Part shown: positions 1-12,200 of the stretch, in pieces
Numbering within the stretch: position 1 is the first letter of the stretch
Layout of the letters: the number at the start of each line of letters is the position of its first letter
Source: Galaxea fascicularis
Taxonomy: Eukaryota; Cnidaria; Anthozoa; Scleractinia; Euphylliidae
DNA length: 64,000 nucleotides
Direction of reading: 5' to 3'
Assembly (NCBI GenBank): GCA_948470475.1
Contig: OX419346.1
Coordinates: forward strand, 4,255,231-4,319,230
Program-made: the position numbers and the translations under genes
The notes under the pieces: model-generated
What the model was told of the DNA's origin: nothing
Database searches by the model: none
What the model saw: only the letters and a program-made list of their open reading frames with translations

Positions 1-251
1 AGAACACAAGGAAACCCTCGTAAGCAGTTAGCGGTAGAGGGAACTATCGCGGGCTCAATGTTATGCTTACTGTGAGCATGCTCAAATCGAGATAAAGCAA
101 TTGTGCCGCCGATAAAACGCTGTAGTATGGACGCAGAACATTTTATCCGTTCTCATGACCTAAAGTTGCGTTAGTGTGGACGAAGCCTTATTCCGCTAAA
201 ATACCGCACACAAAAAAAAGCAACACCGCAATACCGCAATCCCCAAACTAA

Positions 252-621
252 TAGGGAGTTTTAGCAACTAGGACGGCAACGGCAACGAGAACGCCACAAA
301 ACAATAGGTTTAATGACCAAAAACAATCGCTCTGCACGTGCGTTTTACAGTTTTGTACATTTCTTTGCCGTCCTCTGCACAACAACAACGTGAAATGACC
401 AAGTTTTATGTTTTCTCGAGAACGTGAGCGCATGACGGCAAAGTTTTCTTTCTTTTTCCTTGCTTTAACGCCGTTCATAGAAATTTAGTTCCCAGACAGT
501 TCGTCAGCATTTTGCAAGTTAAACAAATTTCAATAATTTCGAAAGCGTCACAGAAGCGAGAAGTTATATTTTGAAATGACGTTTTCGTTGCCGTCGCCGT
601 CGTCGTTGCTAAAACTCCCTA
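252..621. repeat. Inverted-repeat (MITE-like) element, family A copy 1
   Basis: The left end reads TAGGGAGTTTTAGCAAC and the right end is its near reverse complement (TTGCTAAAACTCCCTA). GCC/ACG-rich 'ggcaacggcaacg' stretches lie just inside both ends. The interior carries no coding sequence I can recognise; the small minus-strand reading frame inside it is not conserved. A related copy lies at 29408-29695 and shares the interior 'ctgcacgtgcgttttac' and 'acatttctttgc' blocks, which shows this is a dispersed family. The mobilising transposase is unknown. Confidence 0.7.
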
Positions 622-842
622 ATGTCTCCCTCGCGCCCTCTTGTGTCATATGGTGTTCCTGGAAGTAGACAAAGCGATTTGAGTTTATTGCAAAACTGGC
701 CGGTACAAGTACCTATGGCTCCCTCCGCTATCTCTCACCCTTCATTGCTCGCAAATTCGAGGAAGTCTTACTTTCTATCTTTTACTTGATAGTTAGCCAT
801 ACTCATTATTGCTTCATACGTCACTTCATTGCTTTGTTTGTA

Positions 843-1321
843 GATGAAGCCACCGAGACTGAAGGAGAAACACCACTCTATGATCACGTGCAAAAATTAA
901 CGTATTTAGACCAGGTCGTGTGCGTGGTGTTGCGTCTCTGTGCTCCCGCCTTCAACCTTCTCCGTGGTTGCGAAGAAGAGGTTGTCTATAAAGGCATCCG
1001 TTTTCCCAACGGGGTGGATGCTAACATCCCAAACTACGTCCTACATCGGGACCCGGAAGTTTGGGAAGTCCCCTTGCAATTGAGTTCAACCCTGAGAATT
1101 TATCCCCTGAGGCGAAGGAGAAGCGGGGCCCGTATTCTTTTATTCCGTTTGGAGCAGGTCCGCGTCAGTGCATCGGAATGTGACTCGCTCTATTGGAAAT
1201 TAAGCTGGTCTTGGCGAAATTTATGCAGCGATTCAAGTTTGAACGAGCCCCAGAAACGGTAGCCACATTGGAACAGCGTGCAGTCTTACTCATGGTACCC
1301 AAAGATACCATCCGTATGTAA
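843..1321 (+). pseudogene. Decayed last exon of a CYP3-clan cytochrome P450
   Basis: The translated sequence follows the last exon of the intact P450 at 15552-16114: 'LYDHVQK', 'YLDQV', 'VLRLC', 'YVLHRDPEVW'. Around 1075-1082 a net five-base insertion relative to the intact gene shifts the frame. The haem-binding signature FGAGPRQCIG is still readable at 1148-1177 in the new frame, and the next codon (1181-1183) is TGA where the paralogue has an arginine codon. After that stop the homology continues to a terminal TAA at 1319-1321. The first part of the exon (about 90 bases) is missing, although a fair splice-acceptor-like 'ctttgtttgtag' precedes the homology. The P450 core would be lost, so this is a dead tandem relative of the downstream gene, probably a truncated duplicate. 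No upstream exons are visible. Confidence 0.88.
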
Positions 1322-1419
1322 AAATAATAGCGCGTTAAACCATTTAGCAATGTCTCAAAGTTTTTTACTTTTTCATGTATAGTCAAGTTACGAAATTCAC
1401 GCGAGAGACCTATTCTACG

Positions 1420-1640
1420 TCATATAGAGTGTTTTCACATGACGTCTCGGGGGCCATATTGGTGTCCCAACACAAAGAAACGGCGGCCATGTTGGTGTCC
1501 CAATCTAAACCTCTGGGAATTGCATTCTATTTTTATGCAAAGTCTGATTCACGTACACGGTGTGATTATCGCCAAAGTCTTGACGTATAGGTGGTTTGGT
1601 GGTTTTCACGTTACATCATCGCCGCCATGCTGGTGGACGG
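1420..1640. repeat. Degenerate copy of the 'gagtgttttcac' foldback family
   Basis: It begins 'tatagagtgttttcac' and contains two 'ggccat(a/g)ttggtgtccca' blocks and 'gcattctatttttatg'. These match the outer and inner parts of the complete foldback element at 53409-53726. A further 'gttttcacgttac...gccgccatg' block lies at its right. The boundaries are approximate and no intact palindrome remains. Confidence 0.55.
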
Positions 1641-2260
1641 CAAACAATAGATCTCTCATTGGCTCGTCATGTTCGTCCACCAGCATTTGTCCATTCGCCA
1701 TTGTTATCTCTGTCTCTAGAGGTCTCTACAGCGTCTACACAACAGACGCACGCGGCCTAAAACTTGTAATCGATTTTTGGATCCACAGTCAAAGCAAAAG
1801 TTGTAAGTAAGTTGCGCGCCACAATCAAGTTGCAGGCAAAAAGTGAAAAGAATAAATTGTATAATAGATTAACATTGGTGATGGTTGAGGGGCTGTCAAT
1901 TTTCAGTATTCCGCTCTCGCGGTCCAAATGAACTTACAAGACTAGAAACAAAACAGGCAGACATAGTAACATATGCATGGGGGGGGGAGGGGGGGGGGGA
2001 GTGGTACCACAATTCAGATCAACCTGTTTGAAGTCCTGCGGCTTTTGGTGGTTTTGGCGGAAAGTTGAGGAATAAAGAGAAGGTGTGTTCCGGCTAACGT
2101 GCAACGTTTTGCGACCGAGAGGCCAGTTCTTTATTTTAGGATTGGAATTCGCGACAAGAGGAACTAACATTAATTGTTGTGGTGTTTTCATCGGGGTTTT
2201 ATAGATTCAAACTCCTTTGAGTTGTTATTTTTAACTCTAAAGAGTTATTTCTGAAGGTCT
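1641..2260. other. Intergenic, no gene seen
   Basis: No splice-consistent coding sequence is recognised. The only notable feature is a poly-G tract with interspersed A at about 1979-2000, probably a simple repeat. Short open frames here have no family signature. Confidence 0.5.
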
Positions 2261-2406
2261 GGCCCCGGTTGTTCAAACGTTGGATAGCGCTATCCACCGG
2301 ATAAATCACTATCCAACGGATAATTATTGGAAAAGCTAATTGCACTATCCACTGGATAGATATTAATGCGGTGGATAGCGCTATCCAGCCTTTGAACAAT
2401 CAGGGC
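2261..2406. repeat. 146-bp palindromic MITE with GGATAGCGCTATCC ends
   Basis: Inverted arms of about 38 bp face each other. The left arm starts ggccccggttgttcaaac and contains the perfect palindrome GGATAGCGCTATCC; the right arm is its reverse complement with a few mismatches and ends tttgaacaatcagggcc. The centre repeats 'actatccaacggat' type motifs. It is too short to code, which is typical of a non-autonomous DNA element. Confidence 0.8.
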
Positions 2407-3268
2407 CTGTACCTTTACTTATTTATTAGTTTACATAATTTTGTATTACCAATAAGAAAACTCAAGGTGCAAATAATTTGTACTGCTTTGATCTTCGCAG
2501 TCTAACAATCGGCCCATTCGCACTAATACCTTGGATCTGTTTATAGAGCAAACCGCGATATCGGGGTAAACAGGTTATTCCTGGAGCCGAGTATACTTCT
2601 TGCTTCTACTATCACGTAGCAGATTGTAATCAGTGCCAAGATAGCACCTGGTTTTTCTTTAAAAAACAGAACTAAAAAACTACTTAACGAGACCTCGACG
2701 CTTTAATAAAACGTTTTGGTCCGTATTGTTATTTAAATCTTCAAGCTTTGAGCTTTAATGAATCTTGAATCGATTAAATTTGCATGAAGAGCCATTTTAG
2801 AACTCGGGTGTGTGTATTCTGTTTATTAGACCAGAAGTACAAATCCGGCATTTAAGAACCACTCTGGAACTGCTCGACCAAGAAAGAAAAAAGGAAATCA
2901 TTTATTTCACTGATGTTTGTATTGATACACGATCTCCAGAGTCTCTCCAGGATTTGAACGGTTTCGTGACCGGTTTTGGAGGTCTCCGAAGTAACGCAAT
3001 CCACTGAAACAGACACCTGGCCTCACAGTTGAAAGTCATTAGCGAGAGGTAGATTTTGTGTGAGCGAATTCCCCATAACATTTTCTGCTTAAAAACTAAA
3101 ATTTAAGTTAACTTCAAGATTGTTTTCACTAGAGGAAAACGTAATGACTCGTAAAGAGCTGAAGAATGGAAACCGGAACAGGTCCAATCTTGCATGACAT
3201 TACCTGATCTGCATCTCACTTGAGTTGCATATCAATATTCACAGTTGTCGATAGAAAAGCACGCAAAT
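2407..3268 (+). other. Upstream region of the P450 gene
   Basis: About 860 bases without a recognised gene precede the P450 start codon at 3269. It presumably includes the promoter and 5' UTR, but I see no convincing TATA or initiator to place. A plus-strand open frame at 2810-3007 shows no family features. Confidence 0.4.
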
Positions 3269-6200
3269 ATGGTGGACCCTCTAGAATTTCTACAGGGCAT
3301 ATGCTGGTCGAGTTGGCTAGCGGCGATCCTTGGTTTGCTAGCGTTAATCCGTTGGCAAGGTCTCCATCGATACAACTTGTTCCTCGGTAACTCACCTCTC
3401 CCTGGTCCCAAACCATGGCCTTGGATCGGCAACCTTCCGGACGTCTTCAAATATGGCGGAATACACAAAATGCTGCTGAACTACTTCTACAAGTATGGAA
3501 ACGTCCACAAGATGTGCCTTGGTAGAGCACCGGCCATTGTGGTCAGTGATCCTGAGATTGTGAGGCAAATTATGGTGAAGGAGTTTTGGAAGTTTCGCAA
3601 TCGACCCGCTGCTCTTAATCCCAAACCTCCCTTAGGCTCAAATCTATTCATCGCGCGTGATGAGAACTGGAGGCGTATTCGCAACACCATTTCGCCAACA
3701 TTCACCGCAGCCAAGCTAAAACAGATCGTTCCTATAATAGAGATTGCCTCGGAGAAGCTGATATCAAAAATGCAAAGGTTTTCTGAGACAGGTAAATATA
3801 ATTCGTGCGTGACGTCTGCGATTATTGTAGCACCTACACAATGGTTGGGGTTGATTTCATAACGTTTGCTGACCACATAACAAGTAGATGAGTTTAACGT
3901 GCGACTGGACACCAACCTCTCCCTCCCCCTCGAAAAGATAGAGTTTAGGTTTTGCCTGTCGTGACATTCATGCAGTGGCCCATCAGGCGGTGTTGGACAC
4001 GACTCTCAAAGCATGCCGGGAGAAATTTCCGACAGCTCTCATTTTCGCCTGATCGCCGGACGGTAAACAACTCCGTCGAGGGAGAAGATAGTCAAGATAT
4101 GAGGACTGCTTCCCATGCTCAAAGAAATCTCCGAAGATGTACACATTAAATCGTTCGCGGGGAAAGTAGCAGCTATAAATGCTTACTGCTGGATGCATAA
4201 TGGGAGTATTTACTGCATGAAACAACTCGGGCAAACCCCACTTAATTGATCGTATTTACTGCATGGAACAATTCGCACTTATTTCGATCGGCACTTTCTT
4301 CTTATTTGGAGTCTTATTGCTGACCAACAAGATACGCGCTATCGTGGTGTTTGATGGATTTTCGTCGAACACAAAAAGAGGAATCCACAAGGAAAAGGTG
4401 AGAATAATTCGAAAACAAAGCAATGTTGTGTTACTGTTTTTGAATCGAAAACTCGTGCAAAGCTTGAGTAATCGAGTCTCAGTCACTGTATTTTCTAATC
4501 AAAAGGAATCGTGACGAGTCTGCCAGTCAAGGGTTGGCCCTTTGGAGACAAGGAGAGAAAGACAAGGCAAGGATTTTTTTTTTAAAAGCAGTGGATGTAA
4601 CAAATGAAATGGCCCTGAAGGTGTTTGAGGTATGCATAAGTTTTAAAATTCTTTTAGTTGTATTGGAGTAACTCTCTAAAGAACTGACAGACTCAATGTT
4701 GCCTTTTTTGAGTAAGTTTGATGTCTTACACATGCATTAATTATTTGAAAGGTTCTTGTCATTACTTCTATAATTTAACTGTAAGCTAAGTTTATACATA
4801 TTGAAGCATAATTCATTGCATTGCCTTGAATTTGAGTAAATGCATGCCAGAAAAATGTATTTTGATGTAATGTATTTGCATTGGTATTTTTCCATTGTCG
4901 CTGAGGTTATTATTTTTTTATTTAGTCTTACAGGGAGAAGAAAATTCAGTGTGTAGTTCCTGAACTTGGAAGGCTTCACTGATTTTGTGATATCAGAGGA
5001 TTCTGACTTCTTGACACACTTAAATTCCAGGTGAACAAAATTTCAAAACTAAAAACTCAGTTTATCTATTAAATGTACAGGGGGTGTAAATGTATAAACC
5101 AGCTTGGGTGCCAGAAATGTTTTTTTTTTTCTCGGAGACTGCACATGGAAGTAAATAAGGTTAATTTTTTTTATTGCAGGTTTATGGGCATAAATATAAC
5201 TAGTAAATCTCAAGTAACTCTTGTTGAAAATTATTCATTGGACCGAAGTGTTGTTGTCAACAAAGTGGTGATCAAGTAATGATTTTAATATTACTGTAGC
5301 TACATTTTATGTTCATTACTTTGCCAGAAGCTGACACAACAGCACCTCCCATTGTACCTCATATTGACTGTACCAATGCAATTGTTCAACTGAAGGTCAT
5401 CAGTGTGGAACAAGGAACATTGCTATGGACTGTTCCATGTTTTCCATTTTTTGACTATTGAGCGGAGGAAGACAAAATCAGCCAGACAGAATGGAGTTCT
5501 ACAAAAGGCTATTATGATTTTCAGAGCATGCAATGAAATCTGGACTTCTCAAGTTAAAGACACGGTGACCGGAACTGAGCGCTAGCTTAAAAGACTGATT
5601 AAGGATTCATTAGTCAACAAATCGAGACAGCATATTGATGTCGGTTACGTATGTAATGTAAGAAGCGATTGACAAGATTAGCAGGTTTTGATTACAAACT
5701 TCACTAAGAAAATGTGCCTTTCGATTAGTACAAATCAGTTGTGATCTAAACGCCGTGAGCGGAACTTATTAAACTACAGAAGTAAACTCAAACTAAAGTG
5801 TGACTTTTTCTGGATACTATCTCCTGCGGCCGGAGAGTTCAGGAAACGTGGCGACCACGACGGGAGTGATCGAGTGAGTGAGTATAATTTAGTCCTCCAT
5901 TTGAAATTTCAAGGGCAACTTAACTACGAAGAAGATGGCTAGCGAAGCCCTCGAATCTACACTACAAACGAAACTAACGCAACTTGCAATCACTCAAGAC
6001 AAAACTGGAGATGTCCTGAAAACTGAAAAGAGAAGTACAATAGCAAGACACTTAGAAACCTTGAAGAACACGCTAACAGATGTGGAACACGCGCGGAGAG
6101 CGGTCGAAGCCCAAAAGATTGCAGCAAAGGAAACCACTGAAGAAATCAAAGAATGGAATGCTGGTGTGGAAGCTAAAGTCGTACAAGCAGATGAAAACCT

Positions 6201-9200
6201 TGAAATCCTCGAGGAATGGTTGCGCGATCAGAAACTGAGGCAGGAAACTCATGAGCAAGAAGAGCGAATGCAATTCGAGATCAAGCTATACGAAACCAAA
6301 CTAAAGCTTCAAGAAGAACTAGAACAGAAGAAGAATGAGGTCAGCGACACACCCAATACGCAAGCTAAGTTGCCAAAATTAGTCATTACTAAATTCAATG
6401 GAAGTTTTGCAGACTGGCCAAGGTTCTGGGGCCAATACTCTGAAACCATAGACAAGAGCAGCGTACCACCAGTGACCAAATTCAGCTACCTGAGAGAGCT
6501 ACTAGACCACAAAGTTAAGAAAGCAGTAGAAGGCTTGCCACACACCGCAGAAGGTTATAATCGTGCCGTATCCATCCTCAAGGACAGATTTGGCAAGGAG
6601 AGTGAGATAGTCAATGCCTACGTGAAAGAATTACTCGATCTGCCTTACATCCCTACACCAAACGCCAGGAAGATTCATGAGTTCTACGACAAGCTCTCAT
6701 ATTGCGTGCAATCGCTGGAAAGCCTAAAACAACTCCACACAGTTAATGGAATGGCATCGATGACTCTGGAAAAGCTACCGGCAATAAGAGGAGACCTCGT
6801 CAGGAATGACCCAGATTGGGAAACCTGGGGTTTCTTAAAACTAACCGAAGCACTAAAGCTGTGGACGCGTCGAAATCCAACCGAGGGCAGCAAAGAAAGA
6901 CCAAACCGAGTTTTCCAAACACAACAGAAGGAAGGCAAACGTTCGTGCGTGTATTGTCACGCCAGCGACCACAAGCCATCGGAATGTACCGCAGTGACGT
7001 CAATAGAAAAGCGTAAAGGAATTCTAACGACAAAGAAGTTGTGTTTCAATTGCACAGGTCCTTATCACAGATCTGCAGAATGCAAAAGCACCGCCACATG
7101 TCAACACTGCAAGAGGAGACACCACACGTCGATTTGCGATAAGACAAAGGAATTAAAACCTGAAGGAGTGATGACAGCCCACCCACACTCAGGCGAAGGC
7201 GTTATTTATCCGGTCGTTCTTATCGAAATTGATGGCATTAAGACGCACGCGTTACTGGACACAGGCGCCGGAAGTTCTTACGCGTCGGCGAAATTGATCA
7301 AAGCCCTAAACAAAAGGCCGAAAGAAACGAAAACAAAAAGAATCGACATGATGCTTGGTTCAACCACAACAAAGGTCGAGATTTATTCAGCTACCCTCAA
7401 CGCAGTTGACAGCGACTTCAAAATGAACATTGAGTTATCGAAAGTTCAGAAACCTCAACTGATGACAATCGACAATCCCAATTACGCTGCGCTGGTCGAG
7501 AAATACAGCCATCTTAAAGGTGTCAAAATCAATGACCCCGATGATAGACCTCAATTTCCGATTCACGTGGTACTAGGGGCCAGCGAATACGCTTCCATAA
7601 AAACGACAACAGCACAAAGAGTAGGAAAACCAGGACAGCCCGTGGCGGAACGGACGCTACTTGGTTGGACAGTCATGTCACCTGGAAGTGAGGACGTCGG
7701 CCACCCAATTCTGTTGACGCAATCGACCTCTGCAGATTACGAACAATTGTGCGCTCTGGACGTACTTGGCCTCGCAGACACCCCAGAGAACGATCAACTC
7801 ACGGTATTTGAAGAATTTAAAGAACAATTGGAGCGCAGTCCCGAAGGATGGTACCAAACTAAGCTGCCCTGGAAAGAGAACCATCCTCCGTTACCTACAA
7901 ACGAAACTGGAAGCAAGAGACGATTGGAGCACCTTATCCGTAAGTTACAACGCAACTGCCAGTATGGAGAATACGATGACATCATCCAGGAGCAACTGCA
8001 GCAAGGAGTGATCGAGATCGCGCCCGAGAAACCTAGTACAAAGGAGTTCTACATCCCGCACAAAGGAGTTAACAGGAAGGAAGCCGAGAGCACTAAACTT
8101 CGAATAGTATACGACGCATCAGCCAGAGAAAGCAACAGTCAGCCATCACTAAACGATTGCCTTCATCCAGGCCCCCCGCTACAAAATCTGCTCTGGAGCA
8201 TTTTGGTGCGTTCAAGGTTCTACCCCCTGATCCTAACTGGAGACCTCCAGAAGGCATTCTTACAGATCCGAATCAAGCAGGAAGAAAGGGACGCGTTGCG
8301 GTTTCATTGGAGACACCCTAGCAGTTGCCAGACCGTAGTCTACCGGTTCACGAGAGCATTATTTGGTCTTACGTGCTCACCATTTCTCCTTGGAGGAGTA
8401 ATACAGCAGCATCTCGAGAAGTGGGAACATCGATACCCAGAACTGGTCAAAGAGATACGCGACGGCCTTTACGTTGACGATTTGATGGCAGGGGGAGCAA
8501 CCATCGAGGAAACGAAAGGGAAGAAAGCTGCCACTATTGAAGTTTTCCAAGACGCCACCTTCACAGTTCATAAATGGCACTCTAATTCCTCAGAGCTTGA
8601 AGCAGAAAACGATTCTGACGCAGGAGAGTTGACACACGCAAAACAACAGCTTGGAGGCACCAAGCCATCCGGATGTAAACTGCTTGGTCTACCCTGGGAC
8701 CGAGAACAAGACGTCCTCCGCGTCGTTTTAAACGTTGAAGAGGGAAGCAGCACTACCAAGAGGAGCATTCTGTCACAGCTCGCCAAGGTATACGATCCAT
8801 TAGGCCTAGCCTCACCAAACACGCTGAATGGGAAGCTACTATATCGTGACATCTGTGATACCAAGGTACCCTGGGATGCTCAACTACCAGAACCACTGCT
8901 AAAACGCTGGACGGGATGGAGCAACACCTTAACTGACGACCTGACGGTTCCACGCGCACTTGCACCATATCACCAGCCGATCTCTGAAATCACGTTACAT
9001 GCTTTCGGTGACGCAAGCATCCACGGAGTCAGCGCCGCCGTTTACGCGGTCGTCCAACAAACTCAAGGCCTTACACAAGGCCTCGTCTGCGCAAAGTCTC
9101 GCATCGCGAAACGTAACTTGACTATTCCTCGGCTGGAACTGATAGCTGGGCACATGGCAGTGAATCTCGTGACCAATGTGCAAAAGGCCCTTCGCACAGA

Positions 9201-12200
9201 TCCAGTCGGAATCCACTGCTGGCTAGATTCGACAGTTGCACTCTACTGGATTAAAGGCAAAGGGGAGTATAGGCAGTTCGTGGCTAACAGAGTTCATAAG
9301 ATTCAGCAGTTCAGTGAAGTCTCATGGCATCACGTTCCGACCTCAGAAAATCCAGCTGATCTGGGGAGTCGAGGGCTAAATGTCGTAAACAGTCAACTGT
9401 GGAAAAAGGGCCCTACCTGGTTAAGCGACCCACCTAAATGGCCACAAGACGTGCTGTTAAGTCCTTCACCTGAGAGCCTGGCAGAAGCTAAGACCACACG
9501 AGAAATACTGACGACAGCCATGACCGAAAATGATGCCCTTAACCATCTGTTTGACAAGTACCCACTCAAAACCGTGTTAAGAATTGGAGCATGGATTTAT
9601 CGCTTTATCTACAACTGCCAAAATAACCCTGGAAGAAAACAGCAAGGACCAATCAGCACGCAGGAAGTCGAGCAGCAGGAACTGTGGTGGATCAAGCAAG
9701 CCCAAAAGGCGGCTCAGCACAGCTCACAGTTTCAAGCAGATCAACTCCAACTGAATCTTCAATTGAATGCCCAACAAGTGCTGGAATGCAGAGGGCGTAT
9801 CCTTGGGGAATACCCGATTTACCTACCAGATAATCACCCCTTCACCCAGAAACTAGTCTTCCAAGCTCACCTCGCCACTCTCCACGGAGGCGTGGGCCTC
9901 ACGATGGCGAAGGTACGAGAAAAGTACTGGGTGCCTCGACTGCGACGCCTAGCAAAAAAGATGAGGGGAACCTGCAACGGGTGCAAGAGATTACGAGCAA
10001 AGCCCTACCCAGCACCACCACCGGGAAACTTGCCCAGCACGAGGACGCAAGGTTCTACTCCATTTCAGGTCGTAGGAGTCGACTTTGCTGGACCAATTCG
10101 TTACAAGTCTACCCCCAAAACGGAGAGTAAAGCCTATCTAGTACTATATGCATGCAGTCTTACCAGAGCAGTCCACCTGGATTTGCTGAAGTCCTTGGAA
10201 GTTCGAGAGTTCATCCCAAGCCTTAAAAGGTTCATTGCTCGCAGAGGAAGGTCGGAAATCATCTACTCAGACAATGGCGCAACCTTCAAAGCCGCAGCGA
10301 AATGGCTTCAAAAGGTACGAAAAGATGAGCAGTTTCACAAGTTCTTGGCAGACTCCTCTATCAAATGGCATTTCAATTTAAGTCGGGCCCCATGGTGGGG
10401 AGGGCAGTTTGAGCGCCTCATAGGCCTATTTAAGAGTGCCTTCAACAAGTCAATCGGTAACGCAACGCTACGATGGGCAGAGCTTGAGGAAGTGGTGTTA
10501 GACGTTGAAGTTGCCCTCAACAATCGACCTTTGGGTTACCTAGAAGATGATGTCGAGCTACCTGTCCTCACCCCACACTCAATGTTGCATATGAACCCGA
10601 GCTATTTGCCAGAGCTGGAAGCGTATCATGTACCTGACAAAGATTTACGGAAACGGGCCAAATATCTTATCAAGTGTAAAGAAGTCATGTGGAATCGTTG
10701 GACTCGTGAGTATCTGAGGAGCCTGCGAGAACAACATCGTCAAGCTGGAGGAGAGCAGACATGCCATCCTAATACCGGTGATGTCGTCATCGTGAAAGAT
10801 GACAACAAAAACAGGCACTTGTGGAAGCTTGGTATCGTGTCCAAACTGATCAAAGGCAAAGACGGAATCGTGAGAGGGGCCCAACTAAAAACGACCAACG
10901 GTAGCATTGAACGCCCAGTTCAGCTCCTGTATCACTTGGAACTGACATGTGATCGCCAAGCTAACACTGTGCTCGATCCAACAGCCCCTGAGTTCAGACC
11001 ATTGAGTTCTAGACCACGCAGAGATGCCGCAGTCGCGGCCGCGGTTAGGATGCAGGACATTGCAGCACAAGAGTGAACATTATTCCTTATTGTATAGCGT
11101 TTAATCGGAACTCATGAACTAGTTTGAGTGTTTCATCTAAATTCCTTGACAGCAATTTATATGGGGGAGGGTGACCGGAACTGAGCGCTAGCTTAAAAGA
11201 CTGATTAAGGATTCATTAGTCAACAAATCGAGATAGCATATTGATGTCGGTTACGTATGTAATGTAAGAAGCGATTGACAAGATTAGCAGGTTTTGATTA
11301 CAAACTTCACTAAGAAAATGTGCCTTTCGATTAGTACAAATCAGTTGTGATCTAAACGCCGTGAGCGGAACTTATTAAACTACAGAAGTAAACTCAAACT
11401 AAAGTGTGACTTTTTCTGGATACTATCTCCTGCGGCCGGAGAGTTCAGGAAAACGGTTATGTAACCTTGACCACATCATGCTTTCTTGAGATGAAAATAA
11501 AAAATAAATGACCATAGAAGTGTTGACTCTGTTTACATTTCCTCATGTGAGGTTGACTGCTTAAGTGAACAAAGTACAGGAGACAGTGATGATGAGGGAG
11601 ACCCTGAGTCAGACAGGAGAGACTCAGGAGGCCTTAGTGCTACATACCCTCCCATTTAAGGTTATGGGGGTTGCCCACATATTAAACAAGACAATATGTT
11701 TAAATTATGCAAATGCAATTAGTGTTTTTATTGACTATGGACTTGGATTCAAACAAGTTGGCTACATTGGCCAAGAACTAACTAAATTCAATTCATCCAT
11801 CCTCTTATCCAGCAAGGCAGGCTACAGTACGCCTCTGTTCATGACATGAAATTTTTAACAGCATGGGCCAAATCAGGGTATTTTATGACATTGCAACTTG
11901 CATTTGAAGGGGAATAACCATCCCAAGTTTTAAGAGCTAGTAAAACCATTCAGTAGTCTGTCAAAATATTGTTACATTTGATTTTTCTTGGTCAAAGCAT
12001 CCCTGTATGGATGATCTGCATACAGTGTATATGTGCATTTCTTTGGCGGTTAGTTGGGAGTGCCTCCACTTGAGGGCCAAAAGGCCGCTTTGAGGACATG
12101 CCGAAGAACTGGATCACATAAACACTAAAAACAAATAGCAGGAAAGCATTACAACATAATACAACAATAATACATACTCTTATAGTAATAAAACTTCTAC

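Larger units (their letters stand above)
5562..11456 (+). mobile_element. Complete, young BEL/Pao LTR retrotransposon
   Basis: A 5887-bp element (5566-11452) flanked by a 4-bp target duplication ACGG (5562-5565 and 11453-11456). It has two 281-bp LTRs that differ at one base (C at 5628, T at 11234), a primer-binding site after the 5' LTR, one uninterrupted gag-pol frame, and a purine tract before the 3' LTR. The single fused frame, the order protease-RT-RNase H-integrase and the short target duplication are typical of BEL/Pao. It sits in intron 1 of the P450 gene in the sense orientation, so its LTR promoter and polyadenylation signals could affect that gene. Near-identical LTRs and an open frame indicate recent insertion; whether it is still active cannot be seen here. 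Confidence 0.96.

Noticed and set aside
2810..3007. Upstream exon of the P450 gene
   Set aside because: The P450 coding sequence is complete from 3269, and this frame has no P450 motif.
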